Below the pieces are notes generated by a model that ran no database searches, was not told where the DNA came from, and worked only from the letters and a program-made list of their open reading frames with translations. Position numbers and translations under genes: made by a program. This document shows, in pieces, positions 46,419 through 55,946 of a DNA stretch of 64,000 nucleotides. Source of the DNA: Dechloromonas hankyongensis (GTDB taxonomy: Bacteria > Pseudomonadota > Gammaproteobacteria > Burkholderiales > Rhodocyclaceae); NCBI RefSeq assembly GCF_022012295.1, contig NZ_JAKLTN010000001.1, positions 372,001 through 436,000 of the forward strand, given 5' to 3'. The first letter of the stretch is position 1. Each line of letters begins with the position of its first letter.

Positions 46419-48757
46419 CCCGTCAGGCCGGCCGCGCCCTCGCAATCTGGCTGCTCGCCATGCTGGCCGGGGCGCTCGTCGTCTGGAACAGCCATTTCGC
46501 GGCCGACATGTCCTTCTTCCTGCCGGCCAAGCCGAGCGCCGAGCAGCAGGTGCTGGTCGACCAGCTGAAGGAGGGCGTCGTCTCCCGCCTGTTGATGGTC
46601 GCCATTGCCGGCGGCGATTCGGCCCAGCGCGCCGCCGCCTCGCGCGGCTTGCGCAGCCGGCTGGAAAAACGGCCCGAGTTCGCCTCGGTGCAGAACGGCG
46701 AGGCCGGCAGCATGAATGCCGACCGCGACTTCCTGTTCGACCACCGCTATCTGCTCAGCCCGGCCGTCAAGCCAGAACGCTTCGCTGTGGATGGCCTGCG
46801 CGAGGCCGTCGCCAACAGCATCGACCTGCTCGCCTCGCCGGCCGGCATGATGCTAAAACCGCTGCTGCCGCGCGACCCGACCGGCGAACTGGTCGAACTG
46901 GTTTCCGGCCTCGACGCCGGCGCCCAGCCCAATGCCCGCGACGGCGTGTGGGCTTCGCGCGACGGCGAACGGGCCATGCTGCTCATCCAGACCGCGGCGC
47001 TCGGTTCCGACACCGACGGCCAGGAAACGGCCATCGGCCTGATCCGTAGCGAATTCGCCGCCGCCGCGCCGGGCGCCACGCTCAGCCTGCAGCTGTCCGG
47101 CCCCGGCCTGTTCGCGGTCAAGGCACGGGCCACCATCAAGAGCGAAGTCAGCCGCCTGTCCACCATCAGCACCGTCGCCATCGTCGCCGTCCTCTTCTTC
47201 GTCTACCGCTCGCTACGCCTGATGACCCTTGGCCTTCTGCCGGTGGTCAGCGGCGCGCTGGCCGGCGTCGTCGCCGTCAGCCTGGCCTACGGCACGGTGT
47301 TCGGCATCACCGTCGGCTTCGGCTCGGCGCTGATCGGCGAGGCGGTCGATTACTCGATCTACTACTTCGTGCAGGCCAACCGGCTTGGCGCCGACCATTG
47401 GCGCGACCGTTTCTGGCCGACCATCCGCCTCGGCGTGCTGACCTCGGCCTGCGGCTTCGCGGCGCTGCTCTTCTCCGGCTTCCCCGGCCTCGCCCAGCTC
47501 GGACTCTATTCGCTGAGCGGCGTGCTGGCCGCCGCGCTGGTTACCCGTTTCATCCTGCCGCCATTGGCCGGCAACAATTTCGCCATGCGCGATCTCAGCC
47601 ATTTGGCGCCCCGCCTCAAACGTTGCATCGCCGTGCTCCAAGGCCTGCGCTGGCCGGTATTGCTGCTCGCCGTGGCGGCGGCCGCCTTGCTCGCGGTCAA
47701 TCGCGATCATCTGTGGCATCCCAACCTGTCGGCCCTGAGCACGGTCAGCGCCGCCGACGGCGCCGTCGACCAGGCCTTGCGCGCCGACATCTCGGCCCCC
47801 GACGCCCGCTACATGGCGGTGATCAGCGCACCCGACCGCGAAGCCGCGCTGCAGGCCGCCGAGCGGGCAGGGCAGAAGCTCGACGCCCTGATCGCCGCCG
47901 GCGTCATCGGCGGCTACGACAACCCGGCCCGCTTCCTGCCCAGTCAGGCCATGCAGGCCAGCCGCCGTGCCGCGCTGCCGGAAACGGCTGAGCTGCAACT
48001 GCGCCTGCAGGCCGCACTGGCCGATTCGCCGCTCGCCGCCAACAAGCTGGCCGGCTTCCTCGCCGATGTCGAAAAGACCCGTACCCAGGGCAGCGTCAGC
48101 CGCGAATCCCTGAACGGCACCGGCCTGGCGCTGGCCGTCGATTCCTTGCTGATGCAACGCCCGAACGGCTGGAGCGTGCTGCTGCCGCTGCGCCCGCCCG
48201 GCGGCGAGAAGGGCGTCGATATCGCCATCGAACCGGTACGCGCCGCGCTGGCCGGCTCCGGCGCCTTGTTCATCGACATGAAGAACGAATTCGACACGCT
48301 GTACAACGACTATCTGCACGAAGCGACCGTGCTGTCGCTGGCCGGTTTCGTCGCCATCGTCGGCCTGCTCGCCGTCACCCGGCGCTCGCTGCGCCGCCTG
48401 GGCACCGTGCTGCTGCCGCTGCTCATCGCCGTCATTCTGGTCATCGCCGGCCTGCACCTCGCCGGCGAACAGCTGCACCTGCTGCACCTGATCGGCATGC
48501 TGCTCATCGTCGCCGTTGGCTCCAATTACGTCCTGTTCTTCGACCAGCCGGGCAACGCGGTGGACATGGACGACACGACGCTGGTCTCGATGGCCATCGC
48601 CAACCTGACCACCGCCATCGGCTTCGGCACGCTCGCCCTGTCCAACGTGCCGGTGCTGCACGCCGTCGGCGCCACGGTTGGGCCGGGTGCCGTGCTCGCC
48701 CTGCTGCTCTCCGCCTGTTTCGTCGGCAACAAGGCTCCAGCCGGGCAGCCGACATGA
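46415..48757 (+). CDS. MMPL/RND-type exporter of the aryl-polyene cluster
   Basis: This 780-residue membrane protein has two groups of six helices with large periplasmic loops (about 40-240 and 440-610). The typical core blocks are VGFGSALIGEAVDYSIYYFVQ and VAVGSNYVLFFDQ (in part). It resembles ApeM and is the probable extractor of the lipid-linked pigment. It has a membrane-helix start right after the LolA stop. Confidence 0.88.
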   Translation: MTRQAGRALAIWLLAMLAGALVVWNSHFAADMSFFLPAKPSAEQQVLVDQLKEGVVSRLLMVAIAGGDSAQRAAASRGLRSRLEKRPEFASVQNGEAGSMNADRDFLFDHRYLLSPAVKPERFAVDGLREAVANSIDLLASPAGMMLKPLLPRDPTGELVELVSGLDAGAQPNARDGVWASRDGERAMLLIQTAALGSDTDGQETAIGLIRSEFAAAAPGATLSLQLSGPGLFAVKARATIKSEVSRLSTISTVAIVAVLFFVYRSLRLMTLGLLPVVSGALAGVVAVSLAYGTVFGITVGFGSALIGEAVDYSIYYFVQANRLGADHWRDRFWPTIRLGVLTSACGFAALLFSGFPGLAQLGLYSLSGVLAAALVTRFILPPLAGNNFAMRDLSHLAPRLKRCIAVLQGLRWPVLLLAVAAAALLAVNRDHLWHPNLSALSTVSAADGAVDQALRADISAPDARYMAVISAPDREAALQAAERAGQKLDALIAAGVIGGYDNPARFLPSQAMQASRRAALPETAELQLRLQAALADSPLAANKLAGFLADVEKTRTQGSVSRESLNGTGLALAVDSLLMQRPNGWSVLLPLRPPGGEKGVDIAIEPVRAALAGSGALFIDMKNEFDTLYNDYLHEATVLSLAGFVAIVGLLAVTRRSLRRLGTVLLPLLIAVILVIAGLHLAGEQLHLLHLIGMLLIVAVGSNYVLFFDQPGNAVDMDDTTLVSMAIANLTTAIGFGTLALSNVPVLHAVGATVGPGAVLALLLSACFVGNKAPAGQPT

Positions 48758-48785
48758 GCCCCGGCGTTTCACGTGGAACCACGCC

Positions 48786-49427
48786 ATGAGCCTGCGCACC
48801 GTAGCACAGGCCGCATCCCGGCTAGGCGGCGCCGACACGCTGCTCGTCCTGCTGCCCGGTGCCTACATGACGCCCGAGCACTACGCCGAGCATTTCTTTC
48901 CCGCCGCCGAAGGTCTGCCGCTTGACCTGCTGGCCGTCGATCTCGGCCTCGACGCGGTGTCCGCCGGCGAGGCGATTCCCGCCTTGGTCGAGCAGATTCT
49001 CCGGCCGGCCCGCCACACCTACCGGCGCATCTGGCTGGCCGGTATTTCGCTTGGCGGCCTGCTGGCGCTCAGCCTGAACGCCGACCATCCGGGCGCCATC
49101 GATGGCCTGTGCCTGATCGCGCCCTACCCGGGCAGTCGGCTGACCACCAATGCCATCGCCCGCGCCGGTGGCCTCGACGCCTGGCAACCGACGGCCGAGG
49201 AATTGACCGACCCGGAATTCCGTGTCTATCGCTGGCTTAAAGCCCCGCCGGCCGAATTGCCGGTCTTCGTCGGCCACGGCCGCGACGACCGTTTCGCCGC
49301 CGGCATGCAGGCCATCGCCGAACGCTTCCCGGCCGGCTCGCGCCAGGTTGTCGCTGGCGACCACGATTGGCCGGCCTGGCGCAATTTGTGGGAAGATTTT
49401 CTCGACCGCGGCCACTTTACTGCCTGA
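48786..49427 (+). CDS. Alpha/beta hydrolase within the pigment operon
   Basis: This 213-residue hydrolase has the start VLLPGAYMTPEHY, nucleophile elbow GISLGG near residue 84, D in GHGRDDRF and H in GDHDWPAW. It may act as a thioesterase that releases a chain from the ACP, which would fill the missing ApeK-type thioesterase role, but this is a guess. The gene starts 28 bases after the MMPL stop. Confidence 0.78.
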   Translation: MSLRTVAQAASRLGGADTLLVLLPGAYMTPEHYAEHFFPAAEGLPLDLLAVDLGLDAVSAGEAIPALVEQILRPARHTYRRIWLAGISLGGLLALSLNADHPGAIDGLCLIAPYPGSRLTTNAIARAGGLDAWQPTAEELTDPEFRVYRWLKAPPAELPVFVGHGRDDRFAAGMQAIAERFPAGSRQVVAGDHDWPAWRNLWEDFLDRGHFTA

Positions 49428-49429
49428 GC

Positions 49430-50230
49430 ATGCCGACCCCCTGGAAACCGACCCCCGCCATCCGCGCCACGCTGGCCATCCACGCCGGCGCCGCCATCGG
49501 CTGCCTGTTCGCGCCGGCCGTCTGGCCGTGGGCGCTCGGTGCCCTGGTCATCAACCATGCGGTGATCACCACCGCCGGCCTGCTGCCGCGCTCGACGCTG
49601 CTCGGACCGAACCTGACCCGCCTGCCGGCTGCCGCCATCGCTCACCGCGAAGTGGCAATCACCATCGACGACGGCCCCGACCCCGAGGTCACGCCGCAAG
49701 TCCTCGACATTCTGGACGCCGCCGGCGCCAAGGCCACCTTCTTCTGCATCGGCTGGCGGGCCCGCGAAAATCCGGCGCTGTGCCGCGACATCGTCGCCCG
49801 CGGCCATCAGGTGGAGAACCACGGCGACAGCCATTCCAAGGTCTTCGCCTTCTTCGGTCCCGGCCGCATGCGCACCGACATTGCCGCCGGGCAGGCAACG
49901 CTGGCCGACATCACCGGCCGCACGCCGCGCTACTTCCGCGCCACCGCCGGCTTGCGCAATCCCTTCCTCGACCCGGTGCTGCACCGGCTCGGCATCAAGC
50001 TCGCCGCCTGGACGCGCCGCCCCTACGACACGCGCTGCGGCGACCCGGACACGGTGTTCGAGCGCCTGAGCCGCGACCTCGGCCCGGGCGACATCCTGCT
50101 CCTGCACGACGGCCATGCCGCCCGCACGGCGGATGGCCAGCCGGTCATCCTCGCCGTGCTGCCGCGCCTGCTCGCCACGCTGCGCGACCAACAACTCAAC
50201 CCCGTCACGCTGAACGACGCCACATCATGA
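49430..50230 (+). CDS. Polysaccharide deacetylase (NodB-type) with N-terminal membrane helix
   Basis: This 266-residue protein has an N-terminal hydrophobic segment (about 12-50) and a NodB domain with the metal aspartate pair in TIDDG (residues 78-82) and the HxxxH zinc motif at H131 and H135. The family removes acetyl groups from carbohydrates or peptidoglycan. In the pigment locus it may deacetylate the sugar or glycolipid that carries the polyene. It starts 2 bases after the previous stop. Confidence 0.85.
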   Translation: MPTPWKPTPAIRATLAIHAGAAIGCLFAPAVWPWALGALVINHAVITTAGLLPRSTLLGPNLTRLPAAAIAHREVAITIDDGPDPEVTPQVLDILDAAGAKATFFCIGWRARENPALCRDIVARGHQVENHGDSHSKVFAFFGPGRMRTDIAAGQATLADITGRTPRYFRATAGLRNPFLDPVLHRLGIKLAAWTRRPYDTRCGDPDTVFERLSRDLGPGDILLLHDGHAARTADGQPVILAVLPRLLATLRDQQLNPVTLNDATS

Positions 50231-50955
50231 CCAAGCGTTTCCTGCGCTCCCTGCTCGACGAAGCCAGCCGCCCCTTCAACGGCAACGGCCATTTCGCCTA
50301 CCACTATTCACGCGGCAAGCTGTCCTCCGACAGCATCTTCCGCGAAATCCTCAAGCGCGGCCTGTTCCCCGCCGAAGGGCGCTACCTCGACCTCGGTTGC
50401 GGCCAGGGCAGCCTGTTCGCCTGGCTGCTCGCCGCCCGCAAGCTGTACGAAGCCGGCCATTGGCCGAAGGACTGGCCGGCCGCGCCGAAGCCACAGCACC
50501 TGCACGGCATCGAACTGATGCAGAAGGACGTGGACCGTGCCGCCCGCGCCTTCGGGGCCGACCACCCGGTCGTCCGTATCGAGCAGGGCGACATGACCAA
50601 GGCCGATTTCGGCAAGGCCGATGTCGTCACCATCCTCGACGCCCTGCATTATTTCGACCATGCCCACCAGAAGGACGTGCTGAAGCGTATCCGCGCCGCA
50701 CTGCCGCCCGGCGGCCTGTTCCTTACCCGCGTCGGCGACGCCTCGGCCGGGCTGCCCTACCACCTGTGCAACTGGGTCGACCACGCCGTCACCTTCGTCC
50801 GCGGCCATCGCCTGCCACGCCTCTACTGCCGGCCGCTGGCCGAGTGGGTCGCCTTGCTGCAAAGCCTCGGCTTCAGCGTCGAGACCGACCCGATGAACGA
50901 AGGCAAGCCTTTCGCCAACATCATGCTGGTCTGCCGCGTCCCGGCTGCCGCCTGA
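50227..50955 (+). CDS. Class I SAM-dependent methyltransferase
   Basis: This 242-residue enzyme has the SAM motif DLGCGQG at residues 55-61 and the LDALHYFDHAHQ block. A methyltransferase is a common member of aryl-polyene clusters and may methylate the aryl head group. The ATG overlaps the deacetylase stop by 4 bases. Confidence 0.85.
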   Translation: MTKRFLRSLLDEASRPFNGNGHFAYHYSRGKLSSDSIFREILKRGLFPAEGRYLDLGCGQGSLFAWLLAARKLYEAGHWPKDWPAAPKPQHLHGIELMQKDVDRAARAFGADHPVVRIEQGDMTKADFGKADVVTILDALHYFDHAHQKDVLKRIRAALPPGGLFLTRVGDASAGLPYHLCNWVDHAVTFVRGHRLPRLYCRPLAEWVALLQSLGFSVETDPMNEGKPFANIMLVCRVPAAA

Positions 50956-50968
50956 TCCGCCCGTTTCG

Positions 50969-52141
50969 ATGCGCCGTACCGTTCTTCCCGCCTTGATGAT
51001 CGCCGTCCTGCTGGCCGGCTGTTCGACTTTCGAGGAAGGCGAGGGCGAAGGTCCGGCGCTGCCGCCCGACATGGCGCGGCGTGCCGACGGCCGGACGGCC
51101 ACCGCCTGGCCGACTTCGTTGGGCGAGACCGAAGTCAGGAAGCGCATCGCCCGCCTGCTGCCCGGCACCGTCAAGGACAGGGCCGGGTGGGCCGAAGACC
51201 TGCACACCGCGTTCAAGGCGCTGGAAGTGCCGCACGCCACGCAGACCTATTGCGCGGCGATGGCCGTCATCGAGCAGGAATCGAGCTTCCAGGCCGACCC
51301 GGTGGTGCCCGGCCTGCCCAACATCGTGCGCAAGGAGCTGGAAATGCGGGCCGGACGTTACGGCGTGCCGTCGCTGATCGTCACCGCCGCGCTGAGCAAG
51401 AACTCGCCGACCGGCAAGAGCTACAACGAGCGCATCGACGCGCTGAAGACCGAAACCCAGCTCAACGACCTGTTCGAGGACATGATCGGCGAGCTACCCT
51501 TCGGCCGGCAGCTGTTTGCCGACTACAACCCGGTGCGCACCGGCGGCCCGATGCAGGTCAGCGTCGAATTTGCCGCCCAGCACGTCAAGGAACGCAGCTA
51601 CCCGTACCCGATCGCCAGGAAGCTGCGCAACGAGGTATTCACCCGGCGCGGCGGACTCTATTTCGGCAGCGCCATCCTGCTCGACTACGAAGTGCCCTAC
51701 GACCAGATCGTCTATCGCTTCGCCGATTTCAACGCCGGCCGCTACAGCAGCCGCAATGCCGCCTTCCAGCTGGCGCTCGGCAAGCTCAGCGGCAAACCGC
51801 TGGCGCCGGACGGTGACCTGCTGCGCTACGAGAACGGCCTGCCGGCCAATGTCGCCAGCAGCGTCGAGGATGCCGCGCTGGGCATTGCCTACAAGCTGGA
51901 CATGAGCCGCCCGCAGATTCGCCGCGACCTGCTGCTCGAAAAGACCGCCGCCTTCAGCCGCAGTCCGCTGTTCACCCGCGTCTTCGAAATGGCCGACAAG
52001 CTGGGCAAGCCCATGCCCCGCCAGGCCATGCCGCAGATCGACCTGAAAAGCCCGAAGATCACCCGCAGGCTGACCACCGAATGGTTCGCCCGCCGGGTCG
52101 AAGGCCGCTACAAGACCTGCCTGGCGCGCGGTATCACCTAA
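50969..52141 (+). CDS. DUF1615-family lipoprotein
   Basis: This 390-residue protein has a lipoprotein signal with lipobox LLAGC (cysteine at residue 18), so it is probably outer-membrane anchored. The DUF1615 pattern includes AVIEQESSFQADP, reminiscent of a transglycosylase glutamate motif, and FADYNPVRTGGPMQV. The family function is unknown. It starts 13 bases after the methyltransferase stop and closes the plus-strand block A. Confidence 0.83.
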   Translation: MRRTVLPALMIAVLLAGCSTFEEGEGEGPALPPDMARRADGRTATAWPTSLGETEVRKRIARLLPGTVKDRAGWAEDLHTAFKALEVPHATQTYCAAMAVIEQESSFQADPVVPGLPNIVRKELEMRAGRYGVPSLIVTAALSKNSPTGKSYNERIDALKTETQLNDLFEDMIGELPFGRQLFADYNPVRTGGPMQVSVEFAAQHVKERSYPYPIARKLRNEVFTRRGGLYFGSAILLDYEVPYDQIVYRFADFNAGRYSSRNAAFQLALGKLSGKPLAPDGDLLRYENGLPANVASSVEDAALGIAYKLDMSRPQIRRDLLLEKTAAFSRSPLFTRVFEMADKLGKPMPRQAMPQIDLKSPKITRRLTTEWFARRVEGRYKTCLARGIT

Positions 52142-52168
52142 GCGCGCCGCAACGCCGCGGTCCAGCCA

Positions 52169-52615
52169 TCACTTGGCCGGAATGGCCGCCTCGATCTTCT
52201 TGCGGTCCAGGTATTTCTCGAAGGTGCTGAACGAGGCATTGACGTCCGGATTGGACATCAATTCCTGCATGGCCAGCCCGCCCAGCGCCCGGAACGCAGT
52301 CTGCATGGCCGTCGCACCTTCGTTCTTGATCGCCGCCTGCGTCTGTTTCGCGCAGTCCTCGCTGAGTAGGCGGGTAACCAGCACGCCCATGGTATTCGAC
52401 GTCTGATCACGCACCTTGTCCGCCACGTTGGCGAATTCGCGAATCTCGGGATGGCTCGCCATCGCCGCAAAGACCCACTTGGCGAGGTCCTTGCGATCCT
52501 TGCCACTGGTGTTGTCTGTCAGGCAACTGGTCAGCGCCGCTGCGTCGGGGCCGGCGATAGCGGGCAGGGTAGCGAGGAGAGTGCAGGTCGTGAGCAGAAA
52601 TTTTTTGAGGTTCAT
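52169..52615 (-). CDS. Exported protein of unknown function
   Basis: This 148-residue protein has a signal peptide (residues 1-21, ending LPAIA) and a helical mature part with two cysteines (SCLTD and EDCAKQ). I recognise no domain. It is the first of four minus-strand genes that separate pigment blocks A and B, and converges with the DUF1615 gene. Confidence 0.7.
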   Translation of the reverse strand: MNLKKFLLTTCTLLATLPAIAGPDAAALTSCLTDNTSGKDRKDLAKWVFAAMASHPEIREFANVADKVRDQTSNTMGVLVTRLLSEDCAKQTQAAIKNEGATAMQTAFRALGGLAMQELMSNPDVNASFSTFEKYLDRKKIEAAIPAK

Positions 52616-52682
52616 GGGACTAGGCGTTGAAGTTAGACGACGTTCAAAATTACAAATCGGACCACTGCGCTGCTGGCCTGTA

Positions 52683-53105
52683 TTAGGGCTGGGGAGCGCC
52701 ATTTACCTGGATTTCCGCCTTGATTCGGCGAGCCAGTTTGTCGACTGACTCGAGACCGATGTCCGCCTGCTCCCACCATTCATCCGAGAATTTCTGCGGT
52801 GACGCCCAGTACTGGCCATTGACGTTGCAGCGTTTGGCGAGTTTCTTCACACCGAGCGCTTCAAGTTGAAATCCCAACTCGGTCCACATGGCGGCCAGTT
52901 CGGCTTCGGTGGCTGGATCGACTTTGCCTTGATCGCGCTCCCGGCAATACCGCTCAGTCCTTCTGACGCCGGTAATCACGCTTTCGATTGCGTGGATGCA
53001 AGCGGCCTTCCTTTCGTCGGAAGCCCGACTCAGGCTGCGTAGCCACTGCAGCAGGTATTTCAATAACGATGCTGCTGAACTGGCCGGCAGGACGGGTTCT
53101 ATCAT
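52683..53105 (-). CDS. Cytoplasmic protein of unknown function
   Basis: This 140-residue helical protein contains AAMWTELGFQLEALGVKKLAKRC and NGQYWASPQKFSDEWW-type segments (in part). I recall similar unnamed proteins in gamma- and betaproteobacteria, but no function. There is no signal or membrane segment. The ATG at 53105 is chosen over an upstream start at 53135. Confidence 0.6.
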   Translation of the reverse strand: MIEPVLPASSAASLLKYLLQWLRSLSRASDERKAACIHAIESVITGVRRTERYCRERDQGKVDPATEAELAAMWTELGFQLEALGVKKLAKRCNVNGQYWASPQKFSDEWWEQADIGLESVDKLARRIKAEIQVNGAPQP

Positions 53106-53170
53106 GTTGTAAATACAGGGAAGCAACCAGAGCAAGTCTAGCTCATTCGCATAGACAAACCACGCTCGGC

Positions 53171-54022
53171 CTACTTGAACTTGACCCCCACACCCGGCAT
53201 TCCGGGTAGCCCTTCATAGCTGACCCGAATGTTCATGCCCGGCTTGGGCGGCATCAGGGGCATGAAAGAGCCCAGGCTGAGCAGGTCGCCGGCCTTCAGT
53301 TGGCGGCCGTTGCGGGCAAGGTCGCGGGCCAGCCAGATCACGGCGTTCAGCGGGTGCTCGAGGATGGCGCTGCCCGGGCCGCGAGCGAGTTCCCTGTTGC
53401 CATCGGCGACGTCGCGGACAACGACCGACATGCTGGCCAGGGTGTCGAGGTGGGCAGGCATCGGGGCTATCCGCCGGCCGAGAATGCCGAGGCGGGCGCC
53501 GGCGTTGATGGCGGTCAGCGTGGCGCTGTTGGGGGTTTCCCCGGGGTCGAGCAGCAGATCTGGCAGTTCGATGAAGGGAATGAGCGCGCTGAGGTGAGGC
53601 AGGACTTCGGCCGGCGTCCGCGCCTGGTTGATGCCTTCATCCTTCACCTCGACGACGAGATCGGCTTCGAACACCGGCCGGGTGCCGAACTTGGCGGGCA
53701 GTTCGGCGCCGTCGGCGAGCAGCATTTTCTCGAACAGGATGCCGCGCACCGGGGCGTCAGTACCGAAGCGTTTCTGCACGGCGGCATTGGTCAGCCCGGC
53801 CTTGTAGCCGACGATCCGGCCCTCGCTCCGGACCAGTTCGCCAACCAGCAGTTGCCGGGCGCAGGCGGCATCGGTCGGGCTCATGTCCTTGTCCAGCCCG
53901 CTGATCGGCTGCATGTCCCGCCACTGGCTGGCAAGGGCAGCCACACTTTCCGGGCTGGGGCAGGCGGCCTGGGCGCCACCAAAGAGCGCAATAATCAGCG
54001 AAAGGCAGAAAACGTAGCGCAT
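53171..54022 (-). CDS. Exported 2-keto-4-pentenoate hydratase/FAH-fold protein
   Basis: This 283-residue protein matches the MhpD-type hydratase fold: GYKAGLTNAAVQKRFG, the acidic FEADLVVEV (metal-site region), EHPLNAVIWLA and the C-terminal GDLLSLGSFMP block. Unlike cytoplasmic hydratases it begins with a signal peptide (residues 1-19, ending GGAQA), so it should act in the periplasm. The ATG at 54022 has an AGGAGA ribosome site upstream. The substrate is unknown. Confidence 0.8.
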   Translation of the reverse strand: MRYVFCLSLIIALFGGAQAACPSPESVAALASQWRDMQPISGLDKDMSPTDAACARQLLVGELVRSEGRIVGYKAGLTNAAVQKRFGTDAPVRGILFEKMLLADGAELPAKFGTRPVFEADLVVEVKDEGINQARTPAEVLPHLSALIPFIELPDLLLDPGETPNSATLTAINAGARLGILGRRIAPMPAHLDTLASMSVVVRDVADGNRELARGPGSAILEHPLNAVIWLARDLARNGRQLKAGDLLSLGSFMPLMPPKPGMNIRVSYEGLPGMPGVGVKFK

Positions 54023-54084
54023 GTCGGCTCTCCTAAAGGTCGGACCTCGCCATGCCCACCAGGATATCAGGCAATTCGAGCGGG

Positions 54085-54588
54085 CTACCAGCCATCCGGA
54101 TCGCAGGGTCGGGCTATCTCATCCGCGTGTTTTTCAATGAAATCGGCGAATTTCCCCTTGTAGATCCGATAGCCTTCCCGGCGAAAAATTTCCTTGAGCA
54201 AGGGGTGCCGCATCCTGCCCAGAATATAGGAGTGCCAATGCTCGCCTTCGAACTGGATGTTCAACTGCGGATCCAGCGTGGCCAGGTAGATCTCTTCAAA
54301 GGCGTTCAGATGGAAATAGACAATGCTTTTCAGGCGGAAATAGCACTTGTCGCGCGGGATGGTGATATCCCCGAAATATGGCGTCTGCCGGCCTGCCTCG
54401 GCCATGAAGGCGGCGAACTCGCCGGGATACTGGAGAACCAGTTTATCGAGTTCATACATCCGGTCCATCAGCTTCGACGCCTGGGCGATGGGCTGCATGC
54501 GCCGGCTGAACCAGTACGCCAGCCAGGATGCGCAGGCGGCCACGGACGAAACCAGAGGACCGAGGTAATTGGGGTCGATGTTGAACAT
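54085..54588 (-). CDS. Small membrane-anchored protein of unknown function
   Basis: This 167-residue protein has one N-terminal hydrophobic helix (about residues 8-27) and a cytoplasmic helical domain with the segment RMYELDKLVLQYPGEFAAF (in part). I recognise no family. The ATG at 54588 has a GGAGTGAG ribosome site. It is divergent from block B of the pigment locus. Confidence 0.65.
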   Translation of the reverse strand: MFNIDPNYLGPLVSSVAACASWLAYWFSRRMQPIAQASKLMDRMYELDKLVLQYPGEFAAFMAEAGRQTPYFGDITIPRDKCYFRLKSIVYFHLNAFEEIYLATLDPQLNIQFEGEHWHSYILGRMRHPLLKEIFRREGYRIYKGKFADFIEKHADEIARPCDPDGW

Positions 54589-54755
54589 GACGCTCACTCC
54601 CAAAAACGATAGTGCATGGCGAGGGTATGGGTCACGGAAACTATAGCAAAACGGCTGGGCGCCGGAAGGCCAGGGAATACGGTGCGGGCCTTGCCATCCG
54701 GCGGGCAAGGCATCCCCTCTGCTAAAATCCGCGAAAATTCAATTTGAGTGCCATC

Positions 54756-55946
54756 GTGACTCCGCTGCTTCTTTCCGCCTACACCGCCACGACCTGTCTC
54801 GGACGGGGCCTCGATGCGACGCGCGCAGCCTTGCGTGCAGGACGCAGCGGACTGGCGCCGTGCGCCTTCGAGACGGTGCAGCTCGACACCTGGATCGGCG
54901 AAGTACCGGCCGTCGATGCCGAAACGCTGCCCGCCGCCCTGGCGGCCTACGACTGCCGCAACAACCGCCTGACGCAGATGGGCCTGGAAACCGACGGCTT
55001 CGCCGACCGTGTCCGGGAAGCCATCGCCCGCTACGGCAAGACGCGGGTCGGCGTTTTCCTCGGCACCAGTACGGCCGGCATCCTGCAGACAGAACTGGCC
55101 TACCGCCGGCGCGATGCGGAGACCGGTGCACTGCCCGACGATTTCCACTACCGCACGACACACAACTCTTTCTCGCTGGCAGAATTCACCCGCGACTACT
55201 TCGGGCTGGCAGGCATGGCCATGGCCATTTCGACGGCCTGCTCGTCGAGCGCCAAGGTCTTCGCTGCCGCCGCCCGCCAGTTGGAACTCGGGACCATAGA
55301 CGCAGCCATCGTCGGCGGCGTCGATACGCTGTGCCTGACCACGCTCTATGGCTTCGCCTCGCTGCAACTGACCTCGACTCGGCCGTGCCGCCCCTATGAC
55401 GGCGAGCGCAACGGCATCTCGATCGGCGAGGGCGCTGCCTTCGCGCTGCTCGAACGGGCCGACCACCCGCCTCCTGGCGCCATGCTGCTGCTCGGCACCG
55501 GCGAATCGAGCGACGCCTACCACATGTCCTCGCCGCACCCGGAGGGACTGGGCGCCAAGCTGGCCATGGAGGCCGCGCTGCGCTCGGCCGGCCTGAGCAC
55601 GGCTGACATCGGCTACATTAACCTGCACGGCACCTCGACGCCGGCCAACGATGCCGCCGAGGGCAAGGCCGTCGCCGCGCTGTTCGGAGACCGCGTGCCG
55701 TGCAGTTCGACCAAGGGCGCCACCGGCCACACGCTGGGCGCTGCTGGCGCCGTCGAAGCGGTGATCTGCGCGCTGGCGCTGACCGACAGCTTCCTGCCTG
55801 GCAGCCCGGGGACACAAAGCCTCGACCCCGCCATCCCGGTCGATTACCTGCTGCACGGCCGGGCCGGCACCGTACGCCATGCCCTGACCAATTCCTTCGG
55901 CTTCGGCGGCAGCAACTGCAGCCTGATCCTCGGAGTCGCGCCATGA
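54756..55946 (+). CDS. Beta-ketoacyl-ACP synthase, ApeO-like
   Basis: This 396-residue condensing enzyme has catalytic C162 in STACSSSAKV, H in HGTSTPAND and H in GATGHTLGAAGAVE. It is likely the main polyene ketosynthase and forms a heterodimer with the next gene's product. The GTG at 54756 gives the usual MTPLLLSAYT start; a TTG at 54744 is an alternative. A TAAAAT hexamer at 54723-54728 may be the -10 of block B. Confidence 0.9.
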   Translation: MTPLLLSAYTATTCLGRGLDATRAALRAGRSGLAPCAFETVQLDTWIGEVPAVDAETLPAALAAYDCRNNRLTQMGLETDGFADRVREAIARYGKTRVGVFLGTSTAGILQTELAYRRRDAETGALPDDFHYRTTHNSFSLAEFTRDYFGLAGMAMAISTACSSSAKVFAAAARQLELGTIDAAIVGGVDTLCLTTLYGFASLQLTSTRPCRPYDGERNGISIGEGAAFALLERADHPPPGAMLLLGTGESSDAYHMSSPHPEGLGAKLAMEAALRSAGLSTADIGYINLHGTSTPANDAAEGKAVAALFGDRVPCSSTKGATGHTLGAAGAVEAVICALALTDSFLPGSPGTQSLDPAIPVDYLLHGRAGTVRHALTNSFGFGGSNCSLILGVAP

